From JAGVGK01 sp038064935 (GTDB taxonomy: Bacteria; Patescibacteriota; Minisyncoccia; Phycocordibacterales; JACOZG01), in assembly GCA_038064935.1 (NCBI GenBank), contig JBBTRZ010000040.1, positions 1-10,208 of the forward strand: 10,208 bases of DNA, read 5' to 3'. A program made the position numbers and the translations under genes. The notes under the pieces were generated by a model. The model had not been told where the DNA came from and did no database searches. It saw only the letters and a list, made by a program, of their open reading frames with translations. This document shows, in pieces, positions 1-5,838 of the stretch (position 1 is its first letter; each line of letters starts with the position of its first letter).

Positions 1-30
1 GAGCCGTCTGTAGTTTAGCAAAAATAGGGA

Positions 31-306
31 GTGGGGGCATTTCGTTATCCACAGTCTAAAACTTTATTTGAGCGGCAAAAACAGAAATTAATCACGGTGC
101 CCGCCGCCGTCTATGAAGAATTTTTGGTTTGGCGAAAAGAAGTTCACCCCTTCAAATCCAAAACCTTCGAGCCAACCGCGGCGGAGAAGAGGGAAGTGGC
201 CCGAGCCAAGAAAAATTTCGCTCAAGGGAATTACACTAAATGGTCAGATCTTAAACATGAGTTGGGTCTTGACTTTACCAGCCCAAAACTTTGTTTACGT
301 TTTTAG
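31..306 (+). CDS. antitoxin-like small protein, no toxin partner visible
   Basis: A 91-residue protein starting at GTG 31; an in-frame TAG at 25-27 excludes a longer start. A second in-frame GTG at 97 is possible but would remove the strand KLITVPAAVYEEFLVW (about residues 18-34), which resembles the start of small type II antitoxins. The C-terminal half has the pattern PTAAEKREVARAKKNF followed by GNYTKWSDLKHELG (residues 49-80), which recalls the toxin-binding tail of such antitoxins common in Patescibacteria, where a RelE-like toxin gene usually follows. No toxin reading frame follows here; only about 90 bases separate it from the next possible small ORF. It may be a solitary antitoxin or the residue of a decayed module. 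Family assignment is by recalled pattern only. That it is a real gene is fairly likely; the function is tentative. Confidence 0.55.
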   Translation: MGAFRYPQSKTLFERQKQKLITVPAAVYEEFLVWRKEVHPFKSKTFEPTAAEKREVARAKKNFAQGNYTKWSDLKHELGLDFTSPKLCLRF

Positions 307-395
307 CATTAAACGCCGCACCTCCTCGACTTATTAACTCCCCCTTATGAAATTCCATTATGATAAAAAAGTTTAAGGTTAGCTAAATAATAAAT

Positions 396-488
396 ATGAA
401 CACATTATATTTGATTTTCGCCGTCATTGGTTTGGGCATCATTCTTTTATCATTGCCAACACTAATCGCCAAGAGCAGGGGAAAATAA
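396..488 (+). CDS. candidate 30-residue single-pass membrane peptide
   Basis: ATG at 396, TAA at 486-488, 30 residues. Residues 4-24 form one uninterrupted hydrophobic stretch (LYLIFAVIGLGIILLSLP and on), followed by a basic tail AKSRGK, the layout of a one-helix membrane peptide with a cytoplasmic positive end. An AT-rich TAAATA at 384-389 lies where a -10 box for a leaderless message would sit, as at other starts in this window, but there is no convincing -35. No family is recognised. The composition argues for a real peptide more than chance would, but such a short ORF cannot be certain. Confidence 0.4.
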   Translation: MNTLYLIFAVIGLGIILLSLPTLIAKSRGK

Positions 489-504
489 TAGCCTCCGGCA
501 AGGC
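482..504 (-). terminator. weak intrinsic terminator candidate after the gyrA/tRNA-Leu operon
   Basis: Read on the minus strand, GCCT-TGCCGG-AGGC (491-504) is followed by TATTATTTT (482-490). The stem is only four base pairs and the T tract is interrupted, so it is weak. It is the only hairpin-plus-T signal I see downstream of the tRNA. The rest of 307-545 holds nothing else that I can identify, apart from the membrane-peptide ORF and a nine-codon ORF at 347-376. Confidence 0.3.
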
Positions 505-545
505 GTCGCCTGACATAGAGAGAAATCGAAAGAGTTCAGCCCCGA

Positions 546-629
546 TGGGCGCGAGAGGACTCGAACCTCCACCCGCTAAAGCGGATACGCTTCTGAAGCG
601 TACGCGTATACCAGTTCCGCCACGCGCCC
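546..629 (-). tRNA. tRNA-Leu, anticodon CAG
   Basis: The minus strand gives an 84-nt class II tRNA. Acceptor GGGCGCG (629-623) pairs with CGCGCCC (553-547), with discriminator A at 546. The anticodon arm is TACGC-TTCAGAA-GCGTA, so the anticodon is CAG and the tRNA reads CUG leucine codons. A long variable arm with stem CCGC-TTTA-GCGG is present, as expected for leucine. The T arm is GGAGG-TTCGAGT-CCTCT. No CCA is encoded after the discriminator (the next bases are TCG), so CCA must be added after transcription. It begins 11 bases after the gyrA stop on the same strand and is probably co-transcribed with gyrA. Confidence 0.96.
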
Positions 630-640
630 GATTTTGAGGA

Positions 641-3157
641 CTAATATACCACCGGGGTGAGACAAGTTAAAGAGGCGAGCATGTCGCCAGTCCGGAGCTT
701 CATGATGCGGACACCTTGAGTTTGGCGGCCCAAACTCGGGATCTCGGCAAGCGTCGTTCGAATCACCTGACCTTGTTTGGAAATGGTAATGATTTCGGTC
801 GCGGTCGCGTCCAGCACTTGGGCGTTGATGAGTGGCCCCGTCTTCGTCGTCACTTGGGCGGTCTTAATCCCTCCACCGCCGCGTCCCTGCACTTTATACT
901 CGTCGAGAACCGTCTTTTTGCCGAAGCCATTTTCGCTCACCACCAAAAATTGATTGGCTTTCTGATCGGCCCCGATAATACCCAAACCCACGACAAGATC
1001 CGACTTCTTCAATTTAATCGCCCGCACCCCACCCGCCGCGCGCCCCATTTCGCGGATCGAATTTACTTTGAAACGGATTGCTTGTCCGCCGCGCGTGGCA
1101 ATAATCGCTTCCTCACCTGCCGTCACCACGGCGACCGAGAGCAGTTCATCCCCGGCTTGGAGCTTGATCGCGATAATGCCACTGCGCCTCACATCATTCA
1201 TATCTGCGATGCCGACCCGTTTGGCCACCCCCTGCCGCGTCACCATGAGGAGTGACGCGGCGTCCGTCTCGCCGAGCCGAGACGGACTCTTCTTCCTCCG
1301 TGGAACGGCGAGGACCGAGGTCACCCGTTCATTATCAGCGAGCGACAAGAAATTCATAATGGACTTGCCCCGGGTCGCACGCTTGCCCTCGGGCACATCA
1401 TACATCTTGATCTGGTAAACCTTACCGCGGTCGGTGAAGAAGAGAAGGTCATCGTGGGTCTGACCGGTGAGAAAGATGGTGACGAAATCTTCTTCCTTGG
1501 TATCCAGGTCAATTACCCCCACCCCCCCGCGGCGCTGGGCGCGGTACTCGGTCGGATCCGTGCGTTTGATATAACCGCCGCGGGTCAAGACGAGCACCGT
1601 CGCCGTATCCGGCACGAGATCTTCGGTCCGAATCTCGGTCACGCCATGAGCGATGATTTTCGTCCGCCGCGCGTCGCCGTATTTCTCTTTAATCATTTCA
1701 AACTCCCGCTTGATCACCGCCCGCACTTGGCCTCGATCAGCAAGCAGCGCTTTCAACTCCTTAATCAACGCCTGCTTCTCTTTGAGTTCATCTTCAATCG
1801 CTTGCCGCTCGAGACCGGCGAGTTTCTGGAGTTTTAGCTCGAGAATAGCGATGGCTTGCAGTTCCGAGAAATCAAACTTTTTAATTAAATTGGCCTTCGC
1901 CACCGCCGCATCCGGCGACCGTTTGATGGTCTGAATGACCGCATCAATCTGATCAATCGCTTTAACGAGACCGACCAGGATGTGGGCGCGTTCCTCGGCC
2001 CGGGCGAGATCAAAGCGCGTGCGCTTGACGACAACCGTCTCGCGGTGGGTCAAGAATTCTTGGAGAATTTGCTTGAGCGACAAGAGTTTCGGTGTGCCGT
2101 CAACGAGCGCCAACATATTGTAGTGGAACATGGTCTCAAGCTCGGTATGTTTGTAGAGGGCATTCAAAATTTTCTCGGGGTAAACACCGCTCTTCAATTC
2201 GATCACCACCCGGGTATCGGCAAGTGTCGTGGATTCATCGCGAATGTCTTTAATCCCCTCCACCTTTTTTTCCCGCACCAAATCCGCCATCTTGATAATG
2301 AGCTCGGCTTTGTTTACTTGATATGGCACCGAAGTAATGATGATTTGATGACTGCCCGCTCCGCCGCGAGGCGAGCCCGCTTTCGTCTCCACAATCTCCG
2401 CCTCGCCGCGGACGAGGACACCGCCGCGGCCGGAAGCCGCGGCGTGATGAATATCGGCTTCATTGAAGATTAGGCCGCCCGTCGGGAAGTCGGGGCCCTT
2501 GACGAAGCGGAATAAATCTTCGGGCGTCGCGTCTTCGTGATCAGAGAGATGAATTAGCGCGGCCATGACCTCCGTCAGATTATGCGGCGGGATTTTAGTC
2601 GCCATGCCGACCGCAATGCCGATCGAACCCATGAGGAGAAGATTGGGAATGGCGGCCGGCAAGAGCGTCGGTTCGCGACGCGAGCCGTCATAATTTGGCG
2701 CGAAGTCAATCGTCTCCTTCTCAATATCGCGCAGTAATTCACCGGCGAGCGGCGACATCTTCACCTCGGTGTAACGCATCGCCGCCGGCGGGTCGCCATC
2801 AATCGAGCCGAAGTTACCTTGACCGATGACAAGCGGGTAACGAAGCGAGAAATCTTGCGCGAGCCGTGCCAGCGCGTCATAGCAAGCGACATCGCCGTGG
2901 GGGTGATATTTACCGAGCACTTCACCAACGACCAGCGCCGACTTTCTAAACTTGGCGCTCCCCCCTAACCCCAGCTCATGCATGGCATAGAGAATCCGCC
3001 GGTGGACCGGTTTCAAACCATCGCGCACATCGGGCAGAGCGCGTGAGACGATGACCGACATCGCATAGTCGAGATAAGAATTCTTCATCTCCACCGCGAT
3101 ATCAGTCGGGACAATTCTCTGGGTGATAGGTAAAATGGGATTAGTTTTTTCCAGCAT
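641..3157 (-). CDS. gyrA: DNA gyrase subunit A
   Basis: Breakage-reunion subunit of DNA gyrase, which with GyrB introduces negative supercoils using ATP. The protein has 838 residues, normal for the family. DYAMSVIVSRALPDVRDG is at 30-47. The winged-helix region contains KYHPHGD (83-89), and the catalytic tyrosine is Y129 in AAMRYTE. The coiled-coil tower follows at about 380-500. The GyrA box QRRGGVG at 541-547 marks a gyrase rather than topoisomerase IV, and the six-bladed C-terminal domain runs to the end with little acidic tail. The position matching E. coli Ser83 is Val90, while the Asp87 equivalent is kept (D94). Two short insertions relative to ordinary GyrA, about residues 260-268 (AGSPRGGAG) and 624-632 (SPSRLGETD), coincide with palindromic DNA. 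The start lies 6 bases after the upstream gene and has no Shine-Dalgarno, suggesting translational coupling. Confidence 0.98.
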   Translation of the reverse strand: MLEKTNPILPITQRIVPTDIAVEMKNSYLDYAMSVIVSRALPDVRDGLKPVHRRILYAMHELGLGGSAKFRKSALVVGEVLGKYHPHGDVACYDALARLAQDFSLRYPLVIGQGNFGSIDGDPPAAMRYTEVKMSPLAGELLRDIEKETIDFAPNYDGSRREPTLLPAAIPNLLLMGSIGIAVGMATKIPPHNLTEVMAALIHLSDHEDATPEDLFRFVKGPDFPTGGLIFNEADIHHAAASGRGGVLVRGEAEIVETKAGSPRGGAGSHQIIITSVPYQVNKAELIIKMADLVREKKVEGIKDIRDESTTLADTRVVIELKSGVYPEKILNALYKHTELETMFHYNMLALVDGTPKLLSLKQILQEFLTHRETVVVKRTRFDLARAEERAHILVGLVKAIDQIDAVIQTIKRSPDAAVAKANLIKKFDFSELQAIAILELKLQKLAGLERQAIEDELKEKQALIKELKALLADRGQVRAVIKREFEMIKEKYGDARRTKIIAHGVTEIRTEDLVPDTATVLVLTRGGYIKRTDPTEYRAQRRGGVGVIDLDTKEEDFVTIFLTGQTHDDLLFFTDRGKVYQIKMYDVPEGKRATRGKSIMNFLSLADNERVTSVLAVPRRKKSPSRLGETDAASLLMVTRQGVAKRVGIADMNDVRRSGIIAIKLQAGDELLSVAVVTAGEEAIIATRGGQAIRFKVNSIREMGRAAGGVRAIKLKKSDLVVGLGIIGADQKANQFLVVSENGFGKKTVLDEYKVQGRGGGGIKTAQVTTKTGPLINAQVLDATATEIITISKQGQVIRTTLAEIPSLGRQTQGVRIMKLRTGDMLASLTCLTPVVY
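1262..1287. repeat. palindromic insert in gyrA (perfect 10-bp inverted repeat)
   Basis: GTCCGTCTCG (1262-1271) and CGAGACGGAC (1278-1287) are exact reverse complements separated by CCGAGC. Within gyrA it encodes residues 624-632, in a loop between two strands of the C-terminal domain, where other GyrA proteins as I recall them have a short linker. It shares the CCGTCT...GAGACGG frame with the repeat in the lepB tail and the CTCGGCGAG core (opposite strand) with the repeat at 3271-3315. Confidence 0.7.
2354..2380. repeat. GC-rich palindromic insert in gyrA (second type)
   Basis: GCTCCGCC (2358-2365) and GGCGAGC (2370-2376) form an inverted repeat with one bulged base, flanked by GCCCGC at 2354-2359 and 2375-2380. 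It encodes GyrA residues 260-268 (AGSPRGGAG), in front of the conserved strand HQIIITSVPYQ, where other GyrA proteins have only a short turn. The tripeptide AGS occurs on both sides of PRGG, which looks like an insertion with duplicated edges. The plus-strand sequence matches the second half of the lepB repeat (CCCGCT-Y-CGCC ... GCGAGGCGAGCC), without the middle 12 bases. Confidence 0.6.
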
Positions 3158-3163
3158 AAAATA

Positions 3164-3451
3164 TTATTGCGTCACCGTGCGCCAGCCAGCTTTGATTCGA
3201 GCCACTATCTCCGTCAAACTCGTCGCGGTGGAAGTCGGCGCCGTTAGAGCGGGATCGGGAGTAATCCGGAGCGAAGCCCGCCTTGCCTCGAGTAGACTCG
3301 GCGAGTCGAGGCTGGCCGAGAAGCGGAAACTCCCGAGCCAAAGCACGAAAAGGATCAGGGTGAGCCCGAAGGCGATGACGAGGGCCCGGCGTTGTCGGGT
3401 CGCTTCCGGTTCTTGCCGCCATCGTTCTAGATAATGGCTCCAATATTTCAT
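3164..3451 (-). CDS. hypothetical single-pass membrane protein
   Basis: 95 residues. A basic N-terminus (LERWRQ...RQRR, 9-22) precedes one strong transmembrane helix at about 23-42 (ALVIAFGLTLILFVLWLGSF), so the N-terminus is probably cytoplasmic and the rest outside. Residues 45-61 (SASLDSPSLLEARRASL) coincide with a palindromic DNA repeat. The remaining tail is Thr/Ser/Pro-rich and ends in a short amphipathic stretch LTEIVARIKAGW. The start codon overlaps the stop of the upstream MBL-fold gene (ATGA), and the stop is 6 bases from the gyrA start, so the three genes form an operon. No family is recognised. A gene in this position is plausible from the coupling alone; its function is unknown. 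Confidence 0.7.
   Translation of the reverse strand: MKYWSHYLERWRQEPEATRQRRALVIAFGLTLILFVLWLGSFRFSASLDSPSLLEARRASLRITPDPALTAPTSTATSLTEIVARIKAGWRTVTQ
3271..3315. repeat. palindromic insert in the small membrane-protein gene
   Basis: GCCTCGA (3285-3291) and TCGAGGC (3306-3312) are exact reverse complements, and inside them GACTCG-G-CGAGTC (3295-3307) is a second perfect inverted repeat, so two alternative hairpins can form. The coding (minus) strand shares GCCTCGA, CGAGTC and CAAGGCGGG, in the same order, with the coding strand of the lepB repeat, and then CTTCGC. The two copies therefore look homologous and lie in the same orientation relative to their genes. Confidence 0.6.
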
Positions 3452-3999
3452 ACGGCTCGGAGCACCACCACTTCCCCCTCTTTCTCCAACACATCCTTCT
3501 TCTTGATCACCAATTTATCAATCGGCGGCGCTTTCTCCGCGCCCGCCTTGGCGTCAGACAGGCCCGCCTCTTTCAAAAATTGTCCAGTGAGTGACGCCGC
3601 GGCCGAGAGAGGAAGAATGAGCTTCGGCGAGAAGGTTAAAGCGAGGCGATAAGCGGCCGCGGGTGAGAGTGCGCCATCAAGCGGCGCCAGTAGAATATCC
3701 ACTTCACCAATACCTGACATTATCGCCTCGGGAATTTTACTCTCCTCCATCAATCCTAGGTGAGTGAGTCGCAGCCCCTCGAGTGACAAACTATAAATGA
3801 TATTACCCTTGCCGTGAGGCCCCGCCGTACTGAACCCAGAAACGAAAACATTCGACACTTCGTATTCCCCTGGACCACTAATAATGAAGGGGTCTCTCCC
3901 CCCAATTCTGACTTGATTGGCCCCATCCGAGTTCAAAGATACGACCAGGTCGCCGTATTGAACTTTGACAAAGCTCTCACCGTGGTAGGTGATAATCAT
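3448..3999 (-). CDS. MBL-fold protein lacking metal ligands (likely pseudoenzyme)
   Basis: 183 residues, resembling the small metallo-beta-lactamase-fold hydrolases (Lactamase_B_3/UlaG-like) common in Patescibacteria. The opening MIITYHGESFVKVQYGDLVV (1-20), then PFIISGPGEYEVSNVFVSGF (37-56), LEGLRLTHLG (73-82) and GEVDILLAPLDG (98-109) follow the family order. The segment that should carry HxHxDH between about residues 22 and 36 is missing. The usual HLGD is HLGL (80-83), and the usual late His after a strand ending in P is replaced (LILPLSAA, 127-134). No metal-binding set remains, so catalysis is unlikely and a structural or binding role is more plausible. It heads the operon with the membrane protein and gyrA. 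Start ATG 3999 has an AAGGA about 13 bases upstream, too distant to be a normal ribosome site. Confidence 0.8.
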   Translation of the reverse strand: MIITYHGESFVKVQYGDLVVSLNSDGANQVRIGGRDPFIISGPGEYEVSNVFVSGFSTAGPHGKGNIIYSLSLEGLRLTHLGLMEESKIPEAIMSGIGEVDILLAPLDGALSPAAAYRLALTFSPKLILPLSAAASLTGQFLKEAGLSDAKAGAEKAPPIDKLVIKKKDVLEKEGEVVVLRAV

Positions 4000-4019
4000 G
4001 GTTAATCTTTATTCCTTGA

Positions 4020-4048
4020 AGTGTAGCAAAAAGCCCAGTCCTTGACCA
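4020..4048 (-). promoter_or_regulatory. promoter of the MBL-fold/gyrA operon
   Basis: On the minus strand: -35 TGGTCA (4048-4043), 17-bp spacer, extended -10 TGC-TACACT (4028-4020). Transcription would start near 4013, about 14 bases before the ATG. The -35 box shares five base pairs with the -35 box of the divergent rpsA promoter. Confidence 0.6.
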
Positions 4049-4069
4049 GTTGACGGCGTTTGTTATACT
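4042..4069 (+). promoter_or_regulatory. promoter of the S1 gene, predicted leaderless start
   Basis: -35 TTGACC (4042-4047), 16-bp spacer, extended -10 TGT-TATACT (4061-4069). A start site about 7 bases after the -10 falls at 4076, directly before ATG 4077, so the mRNA would have no 5' leader. A second TTGAC at 4050-4054 is too close to the -10 to serve as a -35. Confidence 0.7.
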
Positions 4070-4076
4070 TCGGCGC

Positions 4077-5207
4077 ATGTTAACGAGTCCACTAATTAGT
4101 AGCAGTAGCGCCAGTCGCGCCACCGACGATCCGATTCTCTTCGGGGTGGCTAACGAGTCAATGGAGCGAATACTGAAGGCCACCATCGCGACACCGGAGA
4201 TTGGCGCTTTGGTTAAGGGCACGGTTATTGCCAAGAGCCGGCTCGCGGTATATGTGGATGTCCCCCCCTTCGGCACGGGACTTATTTTCGGCCGAGAATA
4301 TCTAAACGCTCGCGATCTGATTAAAGAAGTTAAGATCGGCGACCACATCACGGCTAAAGTCGTCCTGCCGGAAGGCGAAGAGGGTTACCTTGAACTCTCG
4401 CTCAAGGAAGCGAAGCAAGCGCTTCTCTGGAGTGATGCCAAGAAGGCGGTGGACGGCAAATTGATCTATGATCTCATCGTTAAAGAAGCCAACAAGGGCG
4501 GCCTCATCCTCGAATGGCAGGGGATTGAAGGCTTTCTCCCCGCCTCTCAACTTAAAACCGACCATTATCCGAAAGTACCCGACGGCGACAAGGTGAAAAT
4601 TATGGAAGAGCTGAAGCGCCTCGTCGGCGAGACCATCTCGGTTTATGTCATCGGGGCTGATCCGAAGGACAACAAGCTCATCTTCTCCGAGAAGTCGGGC
4701 GAAGGGAAGAGCCGGAAAGAAATTATTGATCAGTATGGTTTGGGCGACACCGTGGCCGGCGAAGTGACGGGTATCGTTGATTTCGGTGTCTTCGTCAAAC
4801 TCGAGGAGGGTTTCGAGGGGCTAATCCATATCTCCGAGATTAACTGGTCGCTCGTCGAGAACCCGCGCGACCATTTCAAGGTCGGAGAGAAGGTTGAGGC
4901 CAAAGTGATAGAGATTAAGGATGGCAAAGTCTCGCTCTCGGTTAAAGCTCTCAAGACCAATCCGTGGGTCGAGGCGGAGAATAAATATAAAAAGGGCGAC
5001 GAGGTGAAAGGCGTCGTGATCAAGTATAATAAGCACGGCGCGCTCGTTTCGCTCGAGGAAGGGGTGGCCGGACTCGTCCACATCTCTGAATTCAAAGACG
5101 AAGATGGCCTCCGCCGGACGCTCGAGCTCGGCAAAACTTATCGCTTCAAGATTAATCTTTTCGACGCCAAGAATCAGAAACTAACCATGTCGCCGATTAA
5201 GGGTTAA
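4077..5207 (+). CDS. rpsA: ribosomal protein S1-like, four S1 domains
   Basis: RNA-binding protein of 376 residues built from four OB-fold S1 domains at about 41-110, 127-206, 221-291 and 305-373. Domain 3 is the most typical (GEVTGIVDFGVFVKLEEGFEGLIHISEI), and domain 4 has GLVHISEF. Domains 1 and 2 are diverged, as usual for the ribosome-binding end of bS1. E. coli S1 has six domains; shorter forms are normal in many bacteria. It probably loads mRNA on the 30S subunit, which matters here because most starts lack Shine-Dalgarno sites. I chose ATG 4077 over the in-frame TTG at 4050, because the promoter -10 at 4064-4069 lies between them. The stop codon overlaps that of pth on the other strand. 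Confidence 0.92.
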   Translation: MLTSPLISSSSASRATDDPILFGVANESMERILKATIATPEIGALVKGTVIAKSRLAVYVDVPPFGTGLIFGREYLNARDLIKEVKIGDHITAKVVLPEGEEGYLELSLKEAKQALLWSDAKKAVDGKLIYDLIVKEANKGGLILEWQGIEGFLPASQLKTDHYPKVPDGDKVKIMEELKRLVGETISVYVIGADPKDNKLIFSEKSGEGKSRKEIIDQYGLGDTVAGEVTGIVDFGVFVKLEEGFEGLIHISEINWSLVENPRDHFKVGEKVEAKVIEIKDGKVSLSVKALKTNPWVEAENKYKKGDEVKGVVIKYNKHGALVSLEEGVAGLVHISEFKDEDGLRRTLELGKTYRFKINLFDAKNQKLTMSPIKG

Positions 5208-5734
5208 TTAAATTTATTCATCGCCGGGGCGAGTCCGTGAATGGTAAGCATCTCGAGGGCTTCGAGAATTTGGGGCATTAATTTTTTCAAGCCCGCTTCT
5301 TCTTTGGGTGTAAATTTGCCTAAGATAAATTTAACAATCTTTTCTTCACCGCTTGGTTTTTTAATCTTGCCTGATGGTGTAGTAGGGGCAATCCCGATTC
5401 GCAGACGAATGAACTTCTCCGTCTTTAACTTTTTGATAATTGATTCGACACCGCGGTGGCCACCCGATCCGCGACCGAAAGAGATTTTAAATCGGCCGAA
5501 GGGCAGATCAAGATCGTCATGGATCACGATCAGCTTCTCGGCCGCCGCCTTGGATTTAACCAACTTCCCGGCCGCCTCCCCCGAACGATTCATCAGAGTC
5601 GTTGGCGGGAGTAATTTCAATTTCCTATTTTTATTTTTCGGCCCGAATTCACCCAGCACCCGCGCGCCGATATTGTGCCGCGTTCCGTTATACTCCGTCC
5701 CAGGATTCCCCAACCCAAAAATTAAATAGTTCAT
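5204..5734 (-). CDS. pth: peptidyl-tRNA hydrolase
   Basis: Releases tRNA from peptidyl-tRNAs dropped by ribosomes. The protein has 176 residues, against 194 in E. coli. Conserved parts: LIFGLGNPGTEYNGTRHNIG (4-23) with catalytic His20, TLMNRSGEAAG (46-56) with Asn49 matching E. coli Asn68, HDDLDLPFG (72-80) with Asp73 matching Asp93, and GGHRGVESI (91-99). Two differences stand out. About 20 residues are missing between the RHNIG and TLMN motifs (here the short KNKNRKLKLLPP). The usual GGHNG is GGHRG, so the substrate-binding Asn114 equivalent is Arg. The core catalytic set is intact and activity is expected. The gene ends tail to tail with rpsA, sharing 4 bases. A weak -10 (TATAAG, minus strand, 5754-5749) would give a leader of about 8 bases. 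Confidence 0.95.
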   Translation of the reverse strand: MNYLIFGLGNPGTEYNGTRHNIGARVLGEFGPKNKNRKLKLLPPTTLMNRSGEAAGKLVKSKAAAEKLIVIHDDLDLPFGRFKISFGRGSGGHRGVESIIKKLKTEKFIRLRIGIAPTTPSGKIKKPSGEEKIVKFILGKFTPKEEAGLKKLMPQILEALEMLTIHGLAPAMNKFN

Positions 5735-5744
5735 ATAATTAAAT

Positions 5745-5772
5745 TTGACTTATAAACGACGCTTGTTACACT
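5745..5772 (+). promoter_or_regulatory. strong-looking promoter with no downstream gene
   Basis: -35 TTGACT (5745-5750), 16-bp spacer, extended -10 TGT-TACACT (5764-5772). The design is the same as at the rpsA promoter, including spacer length and TG element. It points towards 5779 and beyond, where no plus-strand gene follows until lepB at 6389. It overlaps the region from which pth is read in the other direction. Confidence 0.6.
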
Positions 5773-5778
5773 AATCGC

Positions 5779-5838
5779 GTATCCCCAATGGAAAAGATCA
5801 CCCCTTAAGGTTCCGTCCTTCTGGGGCCTTTTCTTTTT
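5779..5838 (+). ncRNA. candidate ~60-nt small RNA, antisense to the 3' end of the NYN gene
   Basis: Inferred from a promoter at 5745-5772 (start near 5779) and an intrinsic terminator ending near 5838. The only ORF inside is ATG 5788 to TAA 5808, six codons (MEKITP), so a leader peptide is possible but unlikely with no gene behind it. From 5798 on, the transcript is antisense to the last 11 or so codons and stop codon of the NYN-domain gene, so it could affect that mRNA by pairing or by promoter interference. No known RNA family is recognised. Expression is not shown by sequence alone. Confidence 0.4.

Noticed and set aside
716..1255. 179-residue plus-strand ORF within gyrA
   Set aside because: Antisense shadow of gyrA with His/Arg-rich composition typical of reversed GC-rich coding sequence.
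3141..3494. 117-residue minus-strand ORF across the MBL/membrane-protein junction
   Set aside because: It overlaps the ATGA-coupled genes in another frame, is Arg/Pro-rich without any motif, and is a shadow reading.
4050..4076. TTG 4050 as the rpsA start
   Set aside because: The promoter -10 box (4064-4069) lies downstream of it, so the codon would not be transcribed; ATG 4077 fits.
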